Shown piece after piece: positions 48,165 to 57,176 of a stretch of DNA of 64,000 bases. The notes beneath the pieces are model-generated. The model worked only from the letters and a program-made list of their open reading frames with translations. It was not told where the DNA came from and did not search any database. Positions within the stretch are counted from its first letter, which is position 1, and each line of letters begins with the position of its first letter. The stretch is taken from assembly GCA_009838525.1 (NCBI GenBank), contig VXRJ01000018.1, forward strand, positions 728,346 to 792,345, read 5' to 3'. The position numbers were made by a program, and so were the translations under genes. The DNA comes from Acidobacteriota bacterium. Lineage in GTDB: Bacteria; Acidobacteriota; Vicinamibacteria; Vicinamibacterales; UBA8438.

Positions 48165-48839
48165 ATGACAACCGCGAACGTCTCAGCCTCTGACCGGCGG
48201 GCCGCCGCCGACTCCGAACTCGTGGCGGAAGTGAAGACCCTCCTCGCCTCGGGCAAGCAAGTAGCCGCGGGTGAGCGCTTCGCCGAACTGATAGATCGCC
48301 ATCAGCGTCGAGCGGCCAGGATCGCCTACTACTATCTGAGGGATCCGGCGGAGGTCGACGAAGCGGTGCAGGACGCGTTCGTCAAGGCGTTCACCCATCT
48401 GCCGTCCTTCCGCGAACGTCTGTTTTTTGAGCTCTGGTTCACGCGCATCCTGATGAACGGCTGCTACGACCGGCTCAAGGCCCGTTCGCGGCGCCTCCGC
48501 TGGATGGTACCGGTCGACGAATCCGAAGCGGACCAACAGGACTGGATCGCGCGCCAGCCAGCCACTGGATTGTCACCCGAAGCGGAACTGCTCGAAGCGG
48601 AACGGCGCACGGAGCTGCTCGCCGCTGTCGACCGTCTGCCGGAGCGGCAGCGCGCGGTCGTCGTGCTGAGCCAGTTCGAAGGGCATGCGACACGTGATGT
48701 AGCGGAGATGCTCAACTTGAGCGAGGCAACCGTCCGTGTCCACCTGTTCAGGGCGATCCGGACGCTGCGCCGACATCTGGCCGGCGCCACGTGGCTGGCG
48801 CAGCCGCCGACACGCAGCGCCGGGGAGGCGAAAGTCTGA
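48165..48839 (+). CDS. ECF-family RNA polymerase sigma factor
   Basis: A 224-residue group 4 sigma factor. Sigma-2 (about 40-110) contains YYYLRDPAEVDEAVQDAFVKAF and LPSFRERLFFELWFTRIL. Sigma-4 (about 150-210) contains LPERQRAVVVLSQFEGHAT and the helix-turn-helix DVAEMLNLSEATVRVHLFRA. No sigma-3 domain and no C-terminal SnoaL-type extension. The one-base overlap with the following zinc-finger/transmembrane protein (TGATG) indicates a sigma/anti-sigma pair controlling an envelope-stress regulon, perhaps including the tolC-macAB genes downstream. Confidence 0.95.
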   Translation: MTTANVSASDRRAAADSELVAEVKTLLASGKQVAAGERFAELIDRHQRRAARIAYYYLRDPAEVDEAVQDAFVKAFTHLPSFRERLFFELWFTRILMNGCYDRLKARSRRLRWMVPVDESEADQQDWIARQPATGLSPEAELLEAERRTELLAAVDRLPERQRAVVVLSQFEGHATRDVAEMLNLSEATVRVHLFRAIRTLRRHLAGATWLAQPPTRSAGEAKV

Positions 48840-49510
48840 TGGCTCCGATACGCTGGCGGGAGATCGGAACGTGGTCGTTCTGGTTGCGCCGCCTCCATCC
48901 CGCACGGCATCTAACGGAACGGGAAACCGCGGCGATGGCGGTCGAACAGGAGACGACCGCGGACCCGGTCACGGCGTCACTTGCAGCGCATCTGGCAGCC
49001 TGCCCCGAGTGCGCGGCTCGTCGATCGGAGGCCCGGGTGGTCCTTGACCGCTTCGCCAACGCGGCGGAATCGGCATTCGACGCCGAGATGCCGCCCCATC
49101 GGCTTGCCAGACAGCGCCGCCGCGTCCTGCGCCGGATTGAAGGGGTTCTCGGTCAGCGCACGGCACGTATCCTGCGTTTCCCGGTGACCGACCGACCGAC
49201 CGTACGCCAAGCCTCGCGTGCTGCTCGCTGGTTCGGCGCCACGGCGGCGGCCGGGCTGCTGGTCGCAATGGTGCTGGTGCAGCCTGGCGACGCACCACGT
49301 TCCGCATCGGACGTCGCTCCGCCTGGTGCAGAGACCCTTGCTACCGTGCCTGCCCTCGAGCTGGCGAGCGAGACGCCGCCGGCGTTGATGACGGACGAGC
49401 AACTCATGCGCGATCTGGAAACGGCACTCGCCACCCGGCGCGTCGAGCCCCTGATGGCGCTCGACGAACTGACCCCGCAGATCCGTGCAGCATTGACGGA
49501 CATCCGCTGA
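48839..49510 (+). CDS. Probable anti-sigma factor, zinc finger and one TM helix
   Basis: A 223-residue bitopic protein. The cytoplasmic part holds HLAACPECAA, the H-x3-C-x2-C zinc-binding anti-sigma signature. A helix-rich segment follows and then one transmembrane helix (WFGATAAAGLLVAMVLVQ, about 138-155). The C-terminal periplasmic part (about 70 residues) is Ala/Glu-rich with no recognised domain. Start ATG 48839 shares one base with the sigma-factor stop and has GGGGAGG upstream. By position and motif it should bind and inhibit the ECF sigma factor until cleaved or released. Confidence 0.82.
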   Translation: MAPIRWREIGTWSFWLRRLHPARHLTERETAAMAVEQETTADPVTASLAAHLAACPECAARRSEARVVLDRFANAAESAFDAEMPPHRLARQRRRVLRRIEGVLGQRTARILRFPVTDRPTVRQASRAARWFGATAAAGLLVAMVLVQPGDAPRSASDVAPPGAETLATVPALELASETPPALMTDEQLMRDLETALATRRVEPLMALDELTPQIRAALTDIR

Positions 49511-49539
49511 ACTGCCAACCGAGCACCGATCATCCTCTC

Positions 49540-50721
49540 GTGACCACGATTTTTCGCAAAGGCCTCGACGTCAAGCACCTCGTCGCGGATGAACTGGCGC
49601 GCGACTATCACAGCCAGCTAATCGACCGGATACGTGAGAACGGCCATACGCATCAGGATGGACGAGTGACGATCCACCTCGCTCAGGAGTTCGGTTTCTG
49701 TTACGGGGTCGATCGGGCAGTCGACTACGCCTACCAGACCAGACGCCGGTTCCCTAATCGGAAGGTCTACCTGACGGGTGAGATCATCCATAACCCGCAG
49801 GTCAATGAAAGGCTGCGCGACGCCGGCGTCCGCTTCCTGAGCGACTGCGGAGAGGCCATCGACAAGCTCGGGCCGGAAGACGTGGTGATTCTGCCAGCCT
49901 TCGGCGTAACCGTCGGTGACCTCGCGGAGTTGGATCGTCGCGGATGCACGCTGGTCGACACGACCTGCGGCTCGGTCCTCAACGTCTGGAAGAACGTTCG
50001 CCGCTACGCGCGTGACGGCTACACGTCGGTCATCCATGGCAAGATCGGACACGAAGAGACGCAGGCGACGGCCTCGCAGGCGGGGCTGACTCCAGGAGGC
50101 CGCTATGCCGTCGTGCGCGACAGGGCGGAAGCCACGCTCCTGTGCGACCGCATCCGGGGAGAATCGACGTCCAGAGCGTTCATGGAACGGCTTGGTCATG
50201 CCTGTTCGCCGGGCTTTGACCCGGAACGTGACCTCCGCAAGGTGGGCTTGGCCAACCAGACGACCATGCTGATGAGCGAGTCGCTGGAGGTGGGCGAAAT
50301 GGTTCGCCAAGCGATGATCGATCGCCACGGTGAAGCGGACCTCGATGAACACTACCGGGCATTCGACACCATCTGCAGCGCCACGCAGGACCGGCAGGAT
50401 GCCATTCTCGAGATGCTCGGCAGCAAACGGCTCGACCTGGCAATCGTCATCGGAGGGTACAACAGCAGCAACACCCGGAACCTCGCCCGTATCTGCAGGG
50501 ACCGGGTGCCCACGTACCACATCGCCGGACCGGGCTGCCTGGAGTCGGCGCGCCTCGTGCGGCACCTTCCGGCGTCAAGCCCACCTGCCAACCCGGTGGA
50601 GGCGGCAGCGCGCGATTGGTTGCCGCCGGACGGACCGCTGGCCGTCGGCGTCACCGCCGGCGCGTCGACACCGGACACCGTCGTGGGCGAAGTGATCGAA
50701 CGTCTCGTGGAACTGGCTTGA
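49540..50721 (+). CDS. ispH: 4-hydroxy-3-methylbut-2-enyl diphosphate reductase
   Basis: Last enzyme of the MEP pathway, making IPP and DMAPP from HMBPP with a 4Fe-4S cluster. The 393-residue protein has the three cluster cysteines C54 (FGFCYGVDRA), C143 (DTTCGSV) and C279 (TICSATQDRQ). It is about 80 residues longer than the E. coli enzyme. The N-terminal DYHSQLIDRIRENGH then VTIHLAQEFGF corresponds to the longer cyanobacterial/plant-type IspH. Start is GTG 49540. It lies between the anti-sigma gene and a Spy/CpxP-like gene on the same strand. Confidence 0.96.
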   Translation: MTTIFRKGLDVKHLVADELARDYHSQLIDRIRENGHTHQDGRVTIHLAQEFGFCYGVDRAVDYAYQTRRRFPNRKVYLTGEIIHNPQVNERLRDAGVRFLSDCGEAIDKLGPEDVVILPAFGVTVGDLAELDRRGCTLVDTTCGSVLNVWKNVRRYARDGYTSVIHGKIGHEETQATASQAGLTPGGRYAVVRDRAEATLLCDRIRGESTSRAFMERLGHACSPGFDPERDLRKVGLANQTTMLMSESLEVGEMVRQAMIDRHGEADLDEHYRAFDTICSATQDRQDAILEMLGSKRLDLAIVIGGYNSSNTRNLARICRDRVPTYHIAGPGCLESARLVRHLPASSPPANPVEAAARDWLPPDGPLAVGVTAGASTPDTVVGEVIERLVELA

Positions 50722-50732
50722 GGAGAACCGGC

Positions 50733-51197
50733 ATGCGAAACCGAAGGCCGCGCATCGTCTCCCTGTTCTTGTTCTTGCTGCCTGCTCTCATCTGGACCGT
50801 GACCAGCCGGCCCGTGGAATCGGAGGCGGCACAACGCTTCAAGTGGTGGCAATCCGTCGAGGTCCAGACGGAGATCGGACTCACGCCGGAGCAGGGCGTC
50901 CGGATCGAAGCTATCTTCCAGGAACTCAGACCGACCCTGCGCAAGCTGATGCACCGCCTCGATCGGGAAGAGAAGGAGCTGAGTCAACTCATGCACGCCA
51001 TGATCGCGGAGGAGTGGGAGGTGGCGCTGCAGATTGATCAGGTCGAGGCGGCGCGCGGCGCGCTCAGCAAGACCCGGACGCTGATGCTCTACCGGATGCA
51101 CAAGGAACTCGAACCGGCCCAGATCGAGGCGTTGCACGAAATGTGGGAGCGTCGCGACAACAAGGAATCGTCGTCACGCGGGCCCCGCCAGCGCTAG
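50733..51197 (+). CDS. Spy/CpxP-like periplasmic protein
   Basis: A 154-residue exported helical protein. The signal peptide spans about 1-30. The mature part has two LTxxQ-type segments: IGLTPEQGVRIEAIFQ and LEPAQIEALHEMW, with a long charged helix in between, as in Spy, CpxP and ZraP chaperones. Many His and Met residues (MHRLD, LMHAM, YRMHKE) could bind metal. The ATG at 50733 follows AGGAGA with correct spacing and lies 11 bases after ispH. Its position between a sigma/anti-sigma pair and a TolC-MacAB system fits an envelope-stress chaperone. Confidence 0.75.
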   Translation: MRNRRPRIVSLFLFLLPALIWTVTSRPVESEAAQRFKWWQSVEVQTEIGLTPEQGVRIEAIFQELRPTLRKLMHRLDREEKELSQLMHAMIAEEWEVALQIDQVEAARGALSKTRTLMLYRMHKELEPAQIEALHEMWERRDNKESSSRGPRQR

Positions 51198-51239
51198 CGC
51201 GACCGTGCGGGCGCGCCGCCGCGAAGCGCCTAGCAGTTC

Positions 51240-51264
51240 GAACCGTTCGGGCGCGTTTAGCGTC
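51240..51264 (+). promoter_or_regulatory. candidate ECF-type promoter of tolC-macA-macB
   Basis: GAACC (51240-51244), a 16-nt spacer ending TTTAG and CGTC (51261-51264) match the general ECF promoter form. The predicted transcript would start about 65 bases before the tolC start. A similar pair precedes the sigma gene itself. Confidence 0.35.
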
Positions 51265-51333
51265 AATACGGATATCCCGGAAAGAAAACCGCCACGGAGC
51301 GGGTCCAAGTTACCGGGGCGGGAGGAAAACGCC

Positions 51334-52986
51334 TTGAACACGCATGCAACTCGTCTGACTGCCTTTTTTCTCGTCGCGACCGTGGCGCTCGTCGCGCCCG
51401 CCGCCCAGGCCCAGATCCTGGTTCCCGACGGAAGCGTGGCTCCGGAAACGATAGCCGCGGCTCGCCGTAGCGGCCAGCAGAACGTGTCGTCCGGCCGTTA
51501 CGAACTTACGCTCGACGACGCCATCGAGCGAGCCCTCGAGCGCAACCTCGACATCGCCGTTCAGCGGATCAATCCGCTCGTGCAGGACATGGCGGTGGTG
51601 ACCGCGAACGCCGCCTTCCTGCCGCTGGCTTCGTCCGGCTTCGGTCTGAACCAGTCCACTTTTCCCAACCGCACGCTGTTCGACGGAGGCGGCCTGACCG
51701 GGCGTTCGATCGTTACCGACCGAGGCAACTACGACGTCGGAATCGACCAGGCGGTCAAATGGGGCGGCGGACAATACAGCGTCACCTGGGACAGCAGCCG
51801 GTCCGAGTCGACCAACATCTTCAACAGCTTCAATCCGAGCTACGCCGCCAACATGAGCCTGACCTACACGCAGCCGCTACTGCGCGGGTTCCGGACGGAT
51901 CAACGCCGCACGCAGCTCGCCGTCTCACGGATCGGCCGTGACATCTCGGACATCGACCTGGAGCAGACGATCATCAACACGCTTGCCGACGTCCAGTCAC
52001 GTTACTGGGATCTGGTCTATGCAAACGCCTCGGTCGCCGTTCAGGAACAGGCGCTTGCCCTGGCCGAGCAGCTCGTCCGTGACAACCAGGTGCGGGTCGA
52101 GATCGGTACGCTCGCGCCCATCGATGTCGTGCAGGCCGAGTCCGAGGCCGCCGCGCGGCGACAGGCTCTGGCCCAGGCCATCCAGGTGTTGCGGACGGCC
52201 GAGCTTGCCCTGAAGCAGTTGATCGTCGGAGGCACGTCGGACGAGCTCTGGAGTATCGGGCTATTCCCCATTGATGAACCACAGGTCGCGACGTCGCCGA
52301 TCGATCTCGAGGGAGCGGTTGCCAGCGCACTTGAACGCCGTACGGACATCGAGCGCGTCCGGCGGCAACTCGACATCAATGACGCGAACGTGGACAACCT
52401 GCGCAACTCCACCCTCCCGGCCCTCGACGTGGTCGGCAACTACCAATTGACCGGGCAGGGTGGACCGCGGCTGGTCCGGGACAACATCTTCGGTGGGAAC
52501 GTCACGACGGAGATCCCTGGCGGTTACGGTGACGCCGTCAGCAGCATCGCCGGGAACGACTACCCGTTCTGGAGCGTCGCGCTCCAGATGAGCTACCCGT
52601 TGGGGCGAAGTGCCGACAAGGCGGCCTACGAGCGTGCCCGGCTGCAGGTGCAGCAGACCACCGCACAGATCCGGCAGATCGAGTTGCAGATCGCGAGCGA
52701 GATCACCAACGCCGCGTTGCAAATCGACGCCATTCAGGGGCGAATCGAGGCAGCGACGGCGGCGCGCGAACTCGCCGAGGAACAGTTGCGCGCCGAAGAG
52801 AGCCGTTTCGAGGTCGGCCTGTCGACCAATTTCTTTGTCGTGCAGGCCCAGCGCGACCTGGCAACCGCTCAGGACAACGAATTGCGCGCGATCCTCGACT
52901 TTCAATTGGCCTTGATTGAGTTCGAGCGGGCGCAGCGGTCGTCGCTGGGCGCGGCCGGGGTCACCGTAATCGGCGGAGGTGGGTAG
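51334..52986 (+). CDS. TolC-family outer-membrane efflux protein
   Basis: A 550-residue outer-membrane channel of a tripartite efflux or secretion system. Signal peptide AFFLVATVALVAPAAQA is followed by two OEP repeats. YELTLDDAIERALERNLDIAVQRIN opens the first and LEGAVASALERRTDIERVRRQLD the second, each with long helices (for example LQVQQTTAQIRQIELQIASEITNA) and a beta strand block. I start at TTG 51334 because GGGAGGAAA is ideally spaced upstream and gives a clean signal peptide; the 43 in-frame residues before it are basic and unlikely. It precedes macA and macB homologs. Confidence 0.92.
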   Translation: MNTHATRLTAFFLVATVALVAPAAQAQILVPDGSVAPETIAAARRSGQQNVSSGRYELTLDDAIERALERNLDIAVQRINPLVQDMAVVTANAAFLPLASSGFGLNQSTFPNRTLFDGGGLTGRSIVTDRGNYDVGIDQAVKWGGGQYSVTWDSSRSESTNIFNSFNPSYAANMSLTYTQPLLRGFRTDQRRTQLAVSRIGRDISDIDLEQTIINTLADVQSRYWDLVYANASVAVQEQALALAEQLVRDNQVRVEIGTLAPIDVVQAESEAAARRQALAQAIQVLRTAELALKQLIVGGTSDELWSIGLFPIDEPQVATSPIDLEGAVASALERRTDIERVRRQLDINDANVDNLRNSTLPALDVVGNYQLTGQGGPRLVRDNIFGGNVTTEIPGGYGDAVSSIAGNDYPFWSVALQMSYPLGRSADKAAYERARLQVQQTTAQIRQIELQIASEITNAALQIDAIQGRIEAATAARELAEEQLRAEESRFEVGLSTNFFVVQAQRDLATAQDNELRAILDFQLALIEFERAQRSSLGAAGVTVIGGGG

Positions 52987-53032
52987 CGGGCCGGAAGAAT
53001 GGGCCCGCGCGCGGCGCACGGAGCATTAGATC

Positions 53033-54709
53033 ATGAAGAAGCTGCTCATTACCGTCCTCCTGCTCGGGGGCGCGTCAGTCGCCTACGGCTACTACTACAA
53101 CCTGCGGACCGTCGAGTTCGTGCCGGAAGTCACCACAACCCGTGTCAATGCGGGGGACGTGGTTGACACCGTTGGTGCAACCGGCGCACTCGAAGCGGTG
53201 ACGACCGTACAGGTGGGCAGCCAGGTCTCGGGGATCATCCAGGAGCTGTACGTCGACTTCAACTCGATCGTCCGGGAAGGGGACGTCATCATGCGGCTCG
53301 ACCCGGATCTGTTCGAGACTCAGATCGAGCAGTCGCGGGCCAATCTGCTGCGCGCCGAAGCGGACGTCGAGCGGCTGCGGGTCGGCGTCGAGGACGCGCA
53401 GACCCAGCTGCGTCGCTCCCGGGACTTGTCCGCCGCCGACTTGATTTCGCCGACCGAGCTCGAAGCGGCCGAGGTTGCGCTCCGCTCCGCTGAAGCGCAA
53501 CTCAAGTCGGCAGAGGCGCAAGTGACCCAGGCCGAGGCTTCGCTGAACCAGAGCGAGGTCAACCTGGAGCACACCGTTATCCGCGCGCCGATCGACGGTA
53601 TCGTGACTTCCCGCCTGGTCGATATCGGTCAGACCGTCGCGGCCAGCTTTCAGGCTCCGGAGTTGTTTGTCATCGCCGCCGATCTGACGAAGATGCGGGT
53701 CATCGCCGACATCGACGAGTCGGACGTCGGGCGTATCCGGCCGAATCAGCGAGTCACGTTCACGGTCGACGCCTACCCCGAGGAGCTGTTCGAGGGAACC
53801 GTGTCACAGATTCGCCTTGAGCCAATCCTGACACAGAACGTCGTGACCTACGCCACCGTGATCGACGCTCCCAACCCGGAATTGAAGCTGAAGCCCGGGA
53901 TGACGGCGACCGTCACGGTCGAAGTGGCGCGGCGAAATGCCGCCTTGCGGGTGCCGAACGCGGCGGTCCGCTTTCGCCCCACGCCGGCGATGTTCGCGGC
54001 GCTGAATCAGCCCGCCCCGGCCGAACTGCAGGGAGGCCCGCCGCGCAACGCGATGGCGTCGCCGACCGGCGACCGGAGTGGTCCCCCCGCCGCGGCGGCG
54101 GACGCCGCTGCCGGGCAAGGTGGCGGGCCCGGAGGTCCCGGCGGCGGGTTCGGCGGCTTTGGCGGCTTTGGCGGCTTTGGCGGCGGCCAGGGTGGCCCGC
54201 CGAGCGAGGAACAGCGCCAACGGATGCGCGATCGGATACAGCAGATGTCACCGGAAGAACGCGAACAGTTCTTCGCCCAGATGCGTGAGCGTCGCGGCGG
54301 AGCCGGTGGTCCTGGCGGCGGCCCCGGCGGATTCGGTCGCCGCGGTGGCGGCCCGCCGACGGCGCGGCGGCCGGCGGCTGCGCCGACGACAGAGACCGTT
54401 CCAGCCGTCGAGCGGGGCGCTACGACGATCGATGCCCTGTTCGCGCCCCTTGAGGTGGCGGAACGCAACGCAAGGGTCTGGCTTCTGGAAGAATCCGGCC
54501 AGCTCCGCAGCGTCGACATCCGCCTCGGGGTAACCGACGGCTCGGCAAGCGAACTGGTCGAGGTTCTCGACGACGGGGTGACCCTCGCCGACGGTACGCT
54601 CCTCGTTACCAACATCAGCACGCCCGAATCGGGCGCCGGCCCGCCGTCCGGGAGCGGCAGCAGTTCGCCGCTGATGCCGCAGTTTCCGTTTGGGCGCCGA
54701 GGGCGCTAG
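53033..54709 (+). CDS. MacA-like periplasmic adaptor with Gly-rich insertion
   Basis: A 558-residue membrane-fusion protein linking the MacB-type pump to TolC. It has an N-terminal membrane anchor (about 3-20), a lipoyl half-motif (VQVGSQVSGIIQELYVDFNS), a coiled-coil hairpin (about 95-180) and a beta-barrel domain (about 200-290). Most MacA proteins are about 370-400 residues. Here about 335-440 is an added Gly/Pro/Phe-rich stretch with repeated GGF units, interrupted by a charged helix (EEQRQRMRDRIQQMSPEE), and then a short final beta segment. It is 46 bases after tolC and abuts the ATPase gene. Confidence 0.9.
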   Translation: MKKLLITVLLLGGASVAYGYYYNLRTVEFVPEVTTTRVNAGDVVDTVGATGALEAVTTVQVGSQVSGIIQELYVDFNSIVREGDVIMRLDPDLFETQIEQSRANLLRAEADVERLRVGVEDAQTQLRRSRDLSAADLISPTELEAAEVALRSAEAQLKSAEAQVTQAEASLNQSEVNLEHTVIRAPIDGIVTSRLVDIGQTVAASFQAPELFVIAADLTKMRVIADIDESDVGRIRPNQRVTFTVDAYPEELFEGTVSQIRLEPILTQNVVTYATVIDAPNPELKLKPGMTATVTVEVARRNAALRVPNAAVRFRPTPAMFAALNQPAPAELQGGPPRNAMASPTGDRSGPPAAAADAAAGQGGGPGGPGGGFGGFGGFGGFGGGQGGPPSEEQRQRMRDRIQQMSPEEREQFFAQMRERRGGAGGPGGGPGGFGRRGGGPPTARRPAAAPTTETVPAVERGATTIDALFAPLEVAERNARVWLLEESGQLRSVDIRLGVTDGSASELVEVLDDGVTLADGTLLVTNISTPESGAGPPSGSGSSSPLMPQFPFGRRGR

Positions 54710-55471
54710 ATGCCGGTCATTGCCGTCGAAGACCTGACGAAGACCTATTCGATGGGCGACATCGACGTGCATGCCTTGCGTGGCGTCACCCTTTCCATCG
54801 ATGCCGGTGAGTTCGTGGCGGTCACCGGTGCGTCGGGCTCCGGCAAGTCCACCCTCATGCACATCCTCGGTTGCCTCGACCGTCCGACGAAGGGCCGGTA
54901 TCTGTTGGACGAACGGGACGTGTCGCGGTTGTCGCGCGATCAGCTTGCCGAGGTGCGCAACCGGAAGATCGGCTTCGTCTTCCAGGGCTTCAACCTGCTG
55001 GCCCGAACCACGGCGCTGGACAACGTCGAGCTGCCGCTGCTGTACGGCGGGTCCAGGCTGCGAGGCGTGAAGCGTCGGCAGCGAGCCGAGGCGATGCTGA
55101 CCGCGGTCGGTCTCGCCGACCGGATGGACCACCTGCCGAATCAACTCTCCGGTGGTCAGCAGCAGCGGGTGGCGATCGCCCGGGCGCTGGTGAACCAGCC
55201 GTCGATCCTGCTGGCGGACGAGCCGACCGGCAACCTCGATTCCCGCACCAGCGTCGAAGTGATGGAGATCTTCCAGAGGCTCAACCAGGAAGACGGGATT
55301 ACGGTACTCTTGATTACGCATGAACCGGATATTGCCGAGTACGCCAAACGGATCATCCGGTTCCATGACGGTCTGGTTGCTTCGGATGAACTGAACGTCC
55401 AGGTGCGGGCCACGCGCGCCATTGCCGGGGAGCCTGCCCCGACCGGAAGCCCCGTAGTTGCCGCGTCGTAG
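54710..55471 (+). CDS. ABC transporter ATPase, MacB/LolD type
   Basis: A 253-residue ATPase with Walker A GASGSGKST near 41-49, Q-loop FQGFNLL, signature LSGGQQQRVAIARAL and Walker B ILLADEPTGNLD. This is the mechanotransmission subclass (MacB, LolD, FtsE). In E. coli MacB the ATPase and permease are fused; here they are separate, as in many other phyla. Its ATG directly follows the macA stop. It works with the permease that starts 14 bases downstream to energise efflux through the MacA-TolC conduit. Confidence 0.94.
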   Translation: MPVIAVEDLTKTYSMGDIDVHALRGVTLSIDAGEFVAVTGASGSGKSTLMHILGCLDRPTKGRYLLDERDVSRLSRDQLAEVRNRKIGFVFQGFNLLARTTALDNVELPLLYGGSRLRGVKRRQRAEAMLTAVGLADRMDHLPNQLSGGQQQRVAIARALVNQPSILLADEPTGNLDSRTSVEVMEIFQRLNQEDGITVLLITHEPDIAEYAKRIIRFHDGLVASDELNVQVRATRAIAGEPAPTGSPVVAAS

Positions 55472-55485
55472 CGGAGGAGTTGACC

Positions 55486-56712
55486 ATGTCGATCTTCATG
55501 GTGCTGCGCGTCGCCCTCAAGGCGCTTGGCCGGAACAAGATGCGAACGAGCCTGACGATGCTCGGCATGATCATCGGTGTCGCCGCCGTCATCACGATGG
55601 TGGGACTTGGCCGGGGGGCACAGGACGAAATCGAGCAGCAGATCCGCGCGGCCGGCACGAACATGATCAATATCCGCGCCGGCAACTTCCGCCGGGGCGG
55701 AGTCAGCATGGGAATGGGCCAGTCGCCCCGGTTGAAGGCGGAGGATGTCGACGCCATCCGCGAGCAGGTGCCCGGCGCCGTCTACCTGGCGGCGGGGGTC
55801 CGGACGCGCGACCAGGTAGTCGCCGAAGGGCAAAACTGGAATACCACCATCCAGGGTACGGACATCGAGTTTCCACAGATCCGTTTCTGGGGGATCGAGT
55901 ACGGAGACTTCTTCACGACGACCCATGTCCAGAGTGCCGCGAAGGTTGCCGTGCTCGGTTCGGTCGTGCGCGACAACCTGTTCGGTGAGGGAGTCGATCC
56001 GGTAGGCTCCCGGGTTCGAATCCGGAACCAGTCGTTCCAGGTGATCGGCGTGATGCAGGCGAAGGGATCCGGTCAGTTTGGCGAGGATCAGGACGACGCG
56101 GTCTTCGTTCCGTTCACGACCGTCAACAAGAAGCTGCGGGGTCGTGACGGCACCAACATCTCGGAGATCGTCATCTCGGCGGCAGACGCCGACCGGATCA
56201 ACGATGTGGCGGATGAGATCTCCGCCGTGCTGCGCGTAGAGCACGACCTGCAGCCGGGCGAAGACGACGACTTCATGGTACGGACCCAGGAAGACATGAC
56301 CAGCATGCGGACGCAGACCACGCAGACCATGACCGGCCTGCTGGCCAGCATCGCCGGTGTCTCGCTGATCGTCGGCGGCATCGGCATCATGAACATCATG
56401 TTGGTCTCGGTGACCGAACGAACCCGCGAGATCGGGCTCCGCATGGCGGTGGGCGCCAAGGGGCGCGATGTCCTGCTGCAGTTCCTGGTCGAGGCGATCG
56501 TCCTGAGCCTGGTCGGCGGCCTGGTCGGGGTCGGCCTCGGCTTCGGGCTTTCCGAGGGACTGACCCAGTTCCTCGCCTGGCCTACTGCGATACCGCCCGA
56601 CGCCGTGATTATTGCGGTCGGCTTCGCGGCGGGAACGGGGATCTTCTTTGGCTTCTACCCCGCCAGGAAGGCGGCCCAACTCGACCCGATCGAGTCACTT
56701 CGGTTCGAGTAG
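55486..56712 (+). CDS. ABC transporter permease, MacB type
   Basis: A 408-residue permease with one N-terminal helix (about 20-42), a large periplasmic MacB_PCD domain (about 43-280) and a three-helix FtsX domain at the C-terminus (VSLIVGGIGIMNIMLVSVTERTREIGLRMAVGA). RNKMRTSLTMLGMIIGVAAVI and GTNMINIRAGN are typical of MacB-type permeases. ATG 55486 follows GGAGGAG at good spacing, so it is preferred over TTG 55480. It completes the tolC-macA-macB operon. Substrate (antibiotic, peptide, siderophore or lipoprotein) is unknown. Confidence 0.93.
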   Translation: MSIFMVLRVALKALGRNKMRTSLTMLGMIIGVAAVITMVGLGRGAQDEIEQQIRAAGTNMINIRAGNFRRGGVSMGMGQSPRLKAEDVDAIREQVPGAVYLAAGVRTRDQVVAEGQNWNTTIQGTDIEFPQIRFWGIEYGDFFTTTHVQSAAKVAVLGSVVRDNLFGEGVDPVGSRVRIRNQSFQVIGVMQAKGSGQFGEDQDDAVFVPFTTVNKKLRGRDGTNISEIVISAADADRINDVADEISAVLRVEHDLQPGEDDDFMVRTQEDMTSMRTQTTQTMTGLLASIAGVSLIVGGIGIMNIMLVSVTERTREIGLRMAVGAKGRDVLLQFLVEAIVLSLVGGLVGVGLGFGLSEGLTQFLAWPTAIPPDAVIIAVGFAAGTGIFFGFYPARKAAQLDPIESLRFE

Positions 56713-56783
56713 CTGCCGCGTCGGAGCCTTCACACGCACGGCGGCGGAACGACACCGACAACACCTGAAGGAGGGCCAGCACC

Positions 56784-57176
56784 ATGCGTTTCCTTGACCC
56801 GTGGGCCAACTGCATACTCGCCACGCTCCGCATCGTGGCGGGCTACGGCTTCATGCTCCACGGTGTGCAGAAGCTATTCGGCGTTCTCGGCGGCACGCAA
56901 CAGGAGATCCTGTCGTTGCTCGGGGTCGCCGGAGTCATCGAACTCGTCGGAGGAACGCTCATCGCGATCGGGTTGTTCACCCGCCCGGTGGCGTTCCTCT
57001 GCAGCGGACAAATGGCGGTGGCCTACTTCCTCGGTCACGTGGCGCGTTTCGGGGGGTTCCTGTTCCCCGTCGTGAACGACGGCGAGCGGGCCGTGCTGTA
57101 CTGTTTCGTCTTCCTCTACATCGCCTCGCGCGGCCCGGGCGAGTGGAGCGTTGACGGCCTGTTCGGCAAGGGCTGA
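56784..57176 (+). CDS. DoxX-family membrane protein
   Basis: A 130-residue protein with about four transmembrane helices. ATLRIVAGYGFMLHGVQKLFG is the DoxX signature, followed by GVIELVGGTLIAIGLFTRPVA and FLFPVVNDGERAVLYCFVFL. DoxX proteins are linked to terminal oxidase or thiosulfate:quinone electron transfer, or to redox stress, but many have no assigned role. AAGGAGG lies upstream of the ATG. It is convergent with folK and overlaps it by 61 bases. Confidence 0.88.
   Translation: MRFLDPWANCILATLRIVAGYGFMLHGVQKLFGVLGGTQQEILSLLGVAGVIELVGGTLIAIGLFTRPVAFLCSGQMAVAYFLGHVARFGGFLFPVVNDGERAVLYCFVFLYIASRGPGEWSVDGLFGKG

Noticed and set aside
55156-56679. 507-codon open frame opposite the MacB permease
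   Set aside because: Asp/His/Arg-rich antisense shadow of a clear permease.
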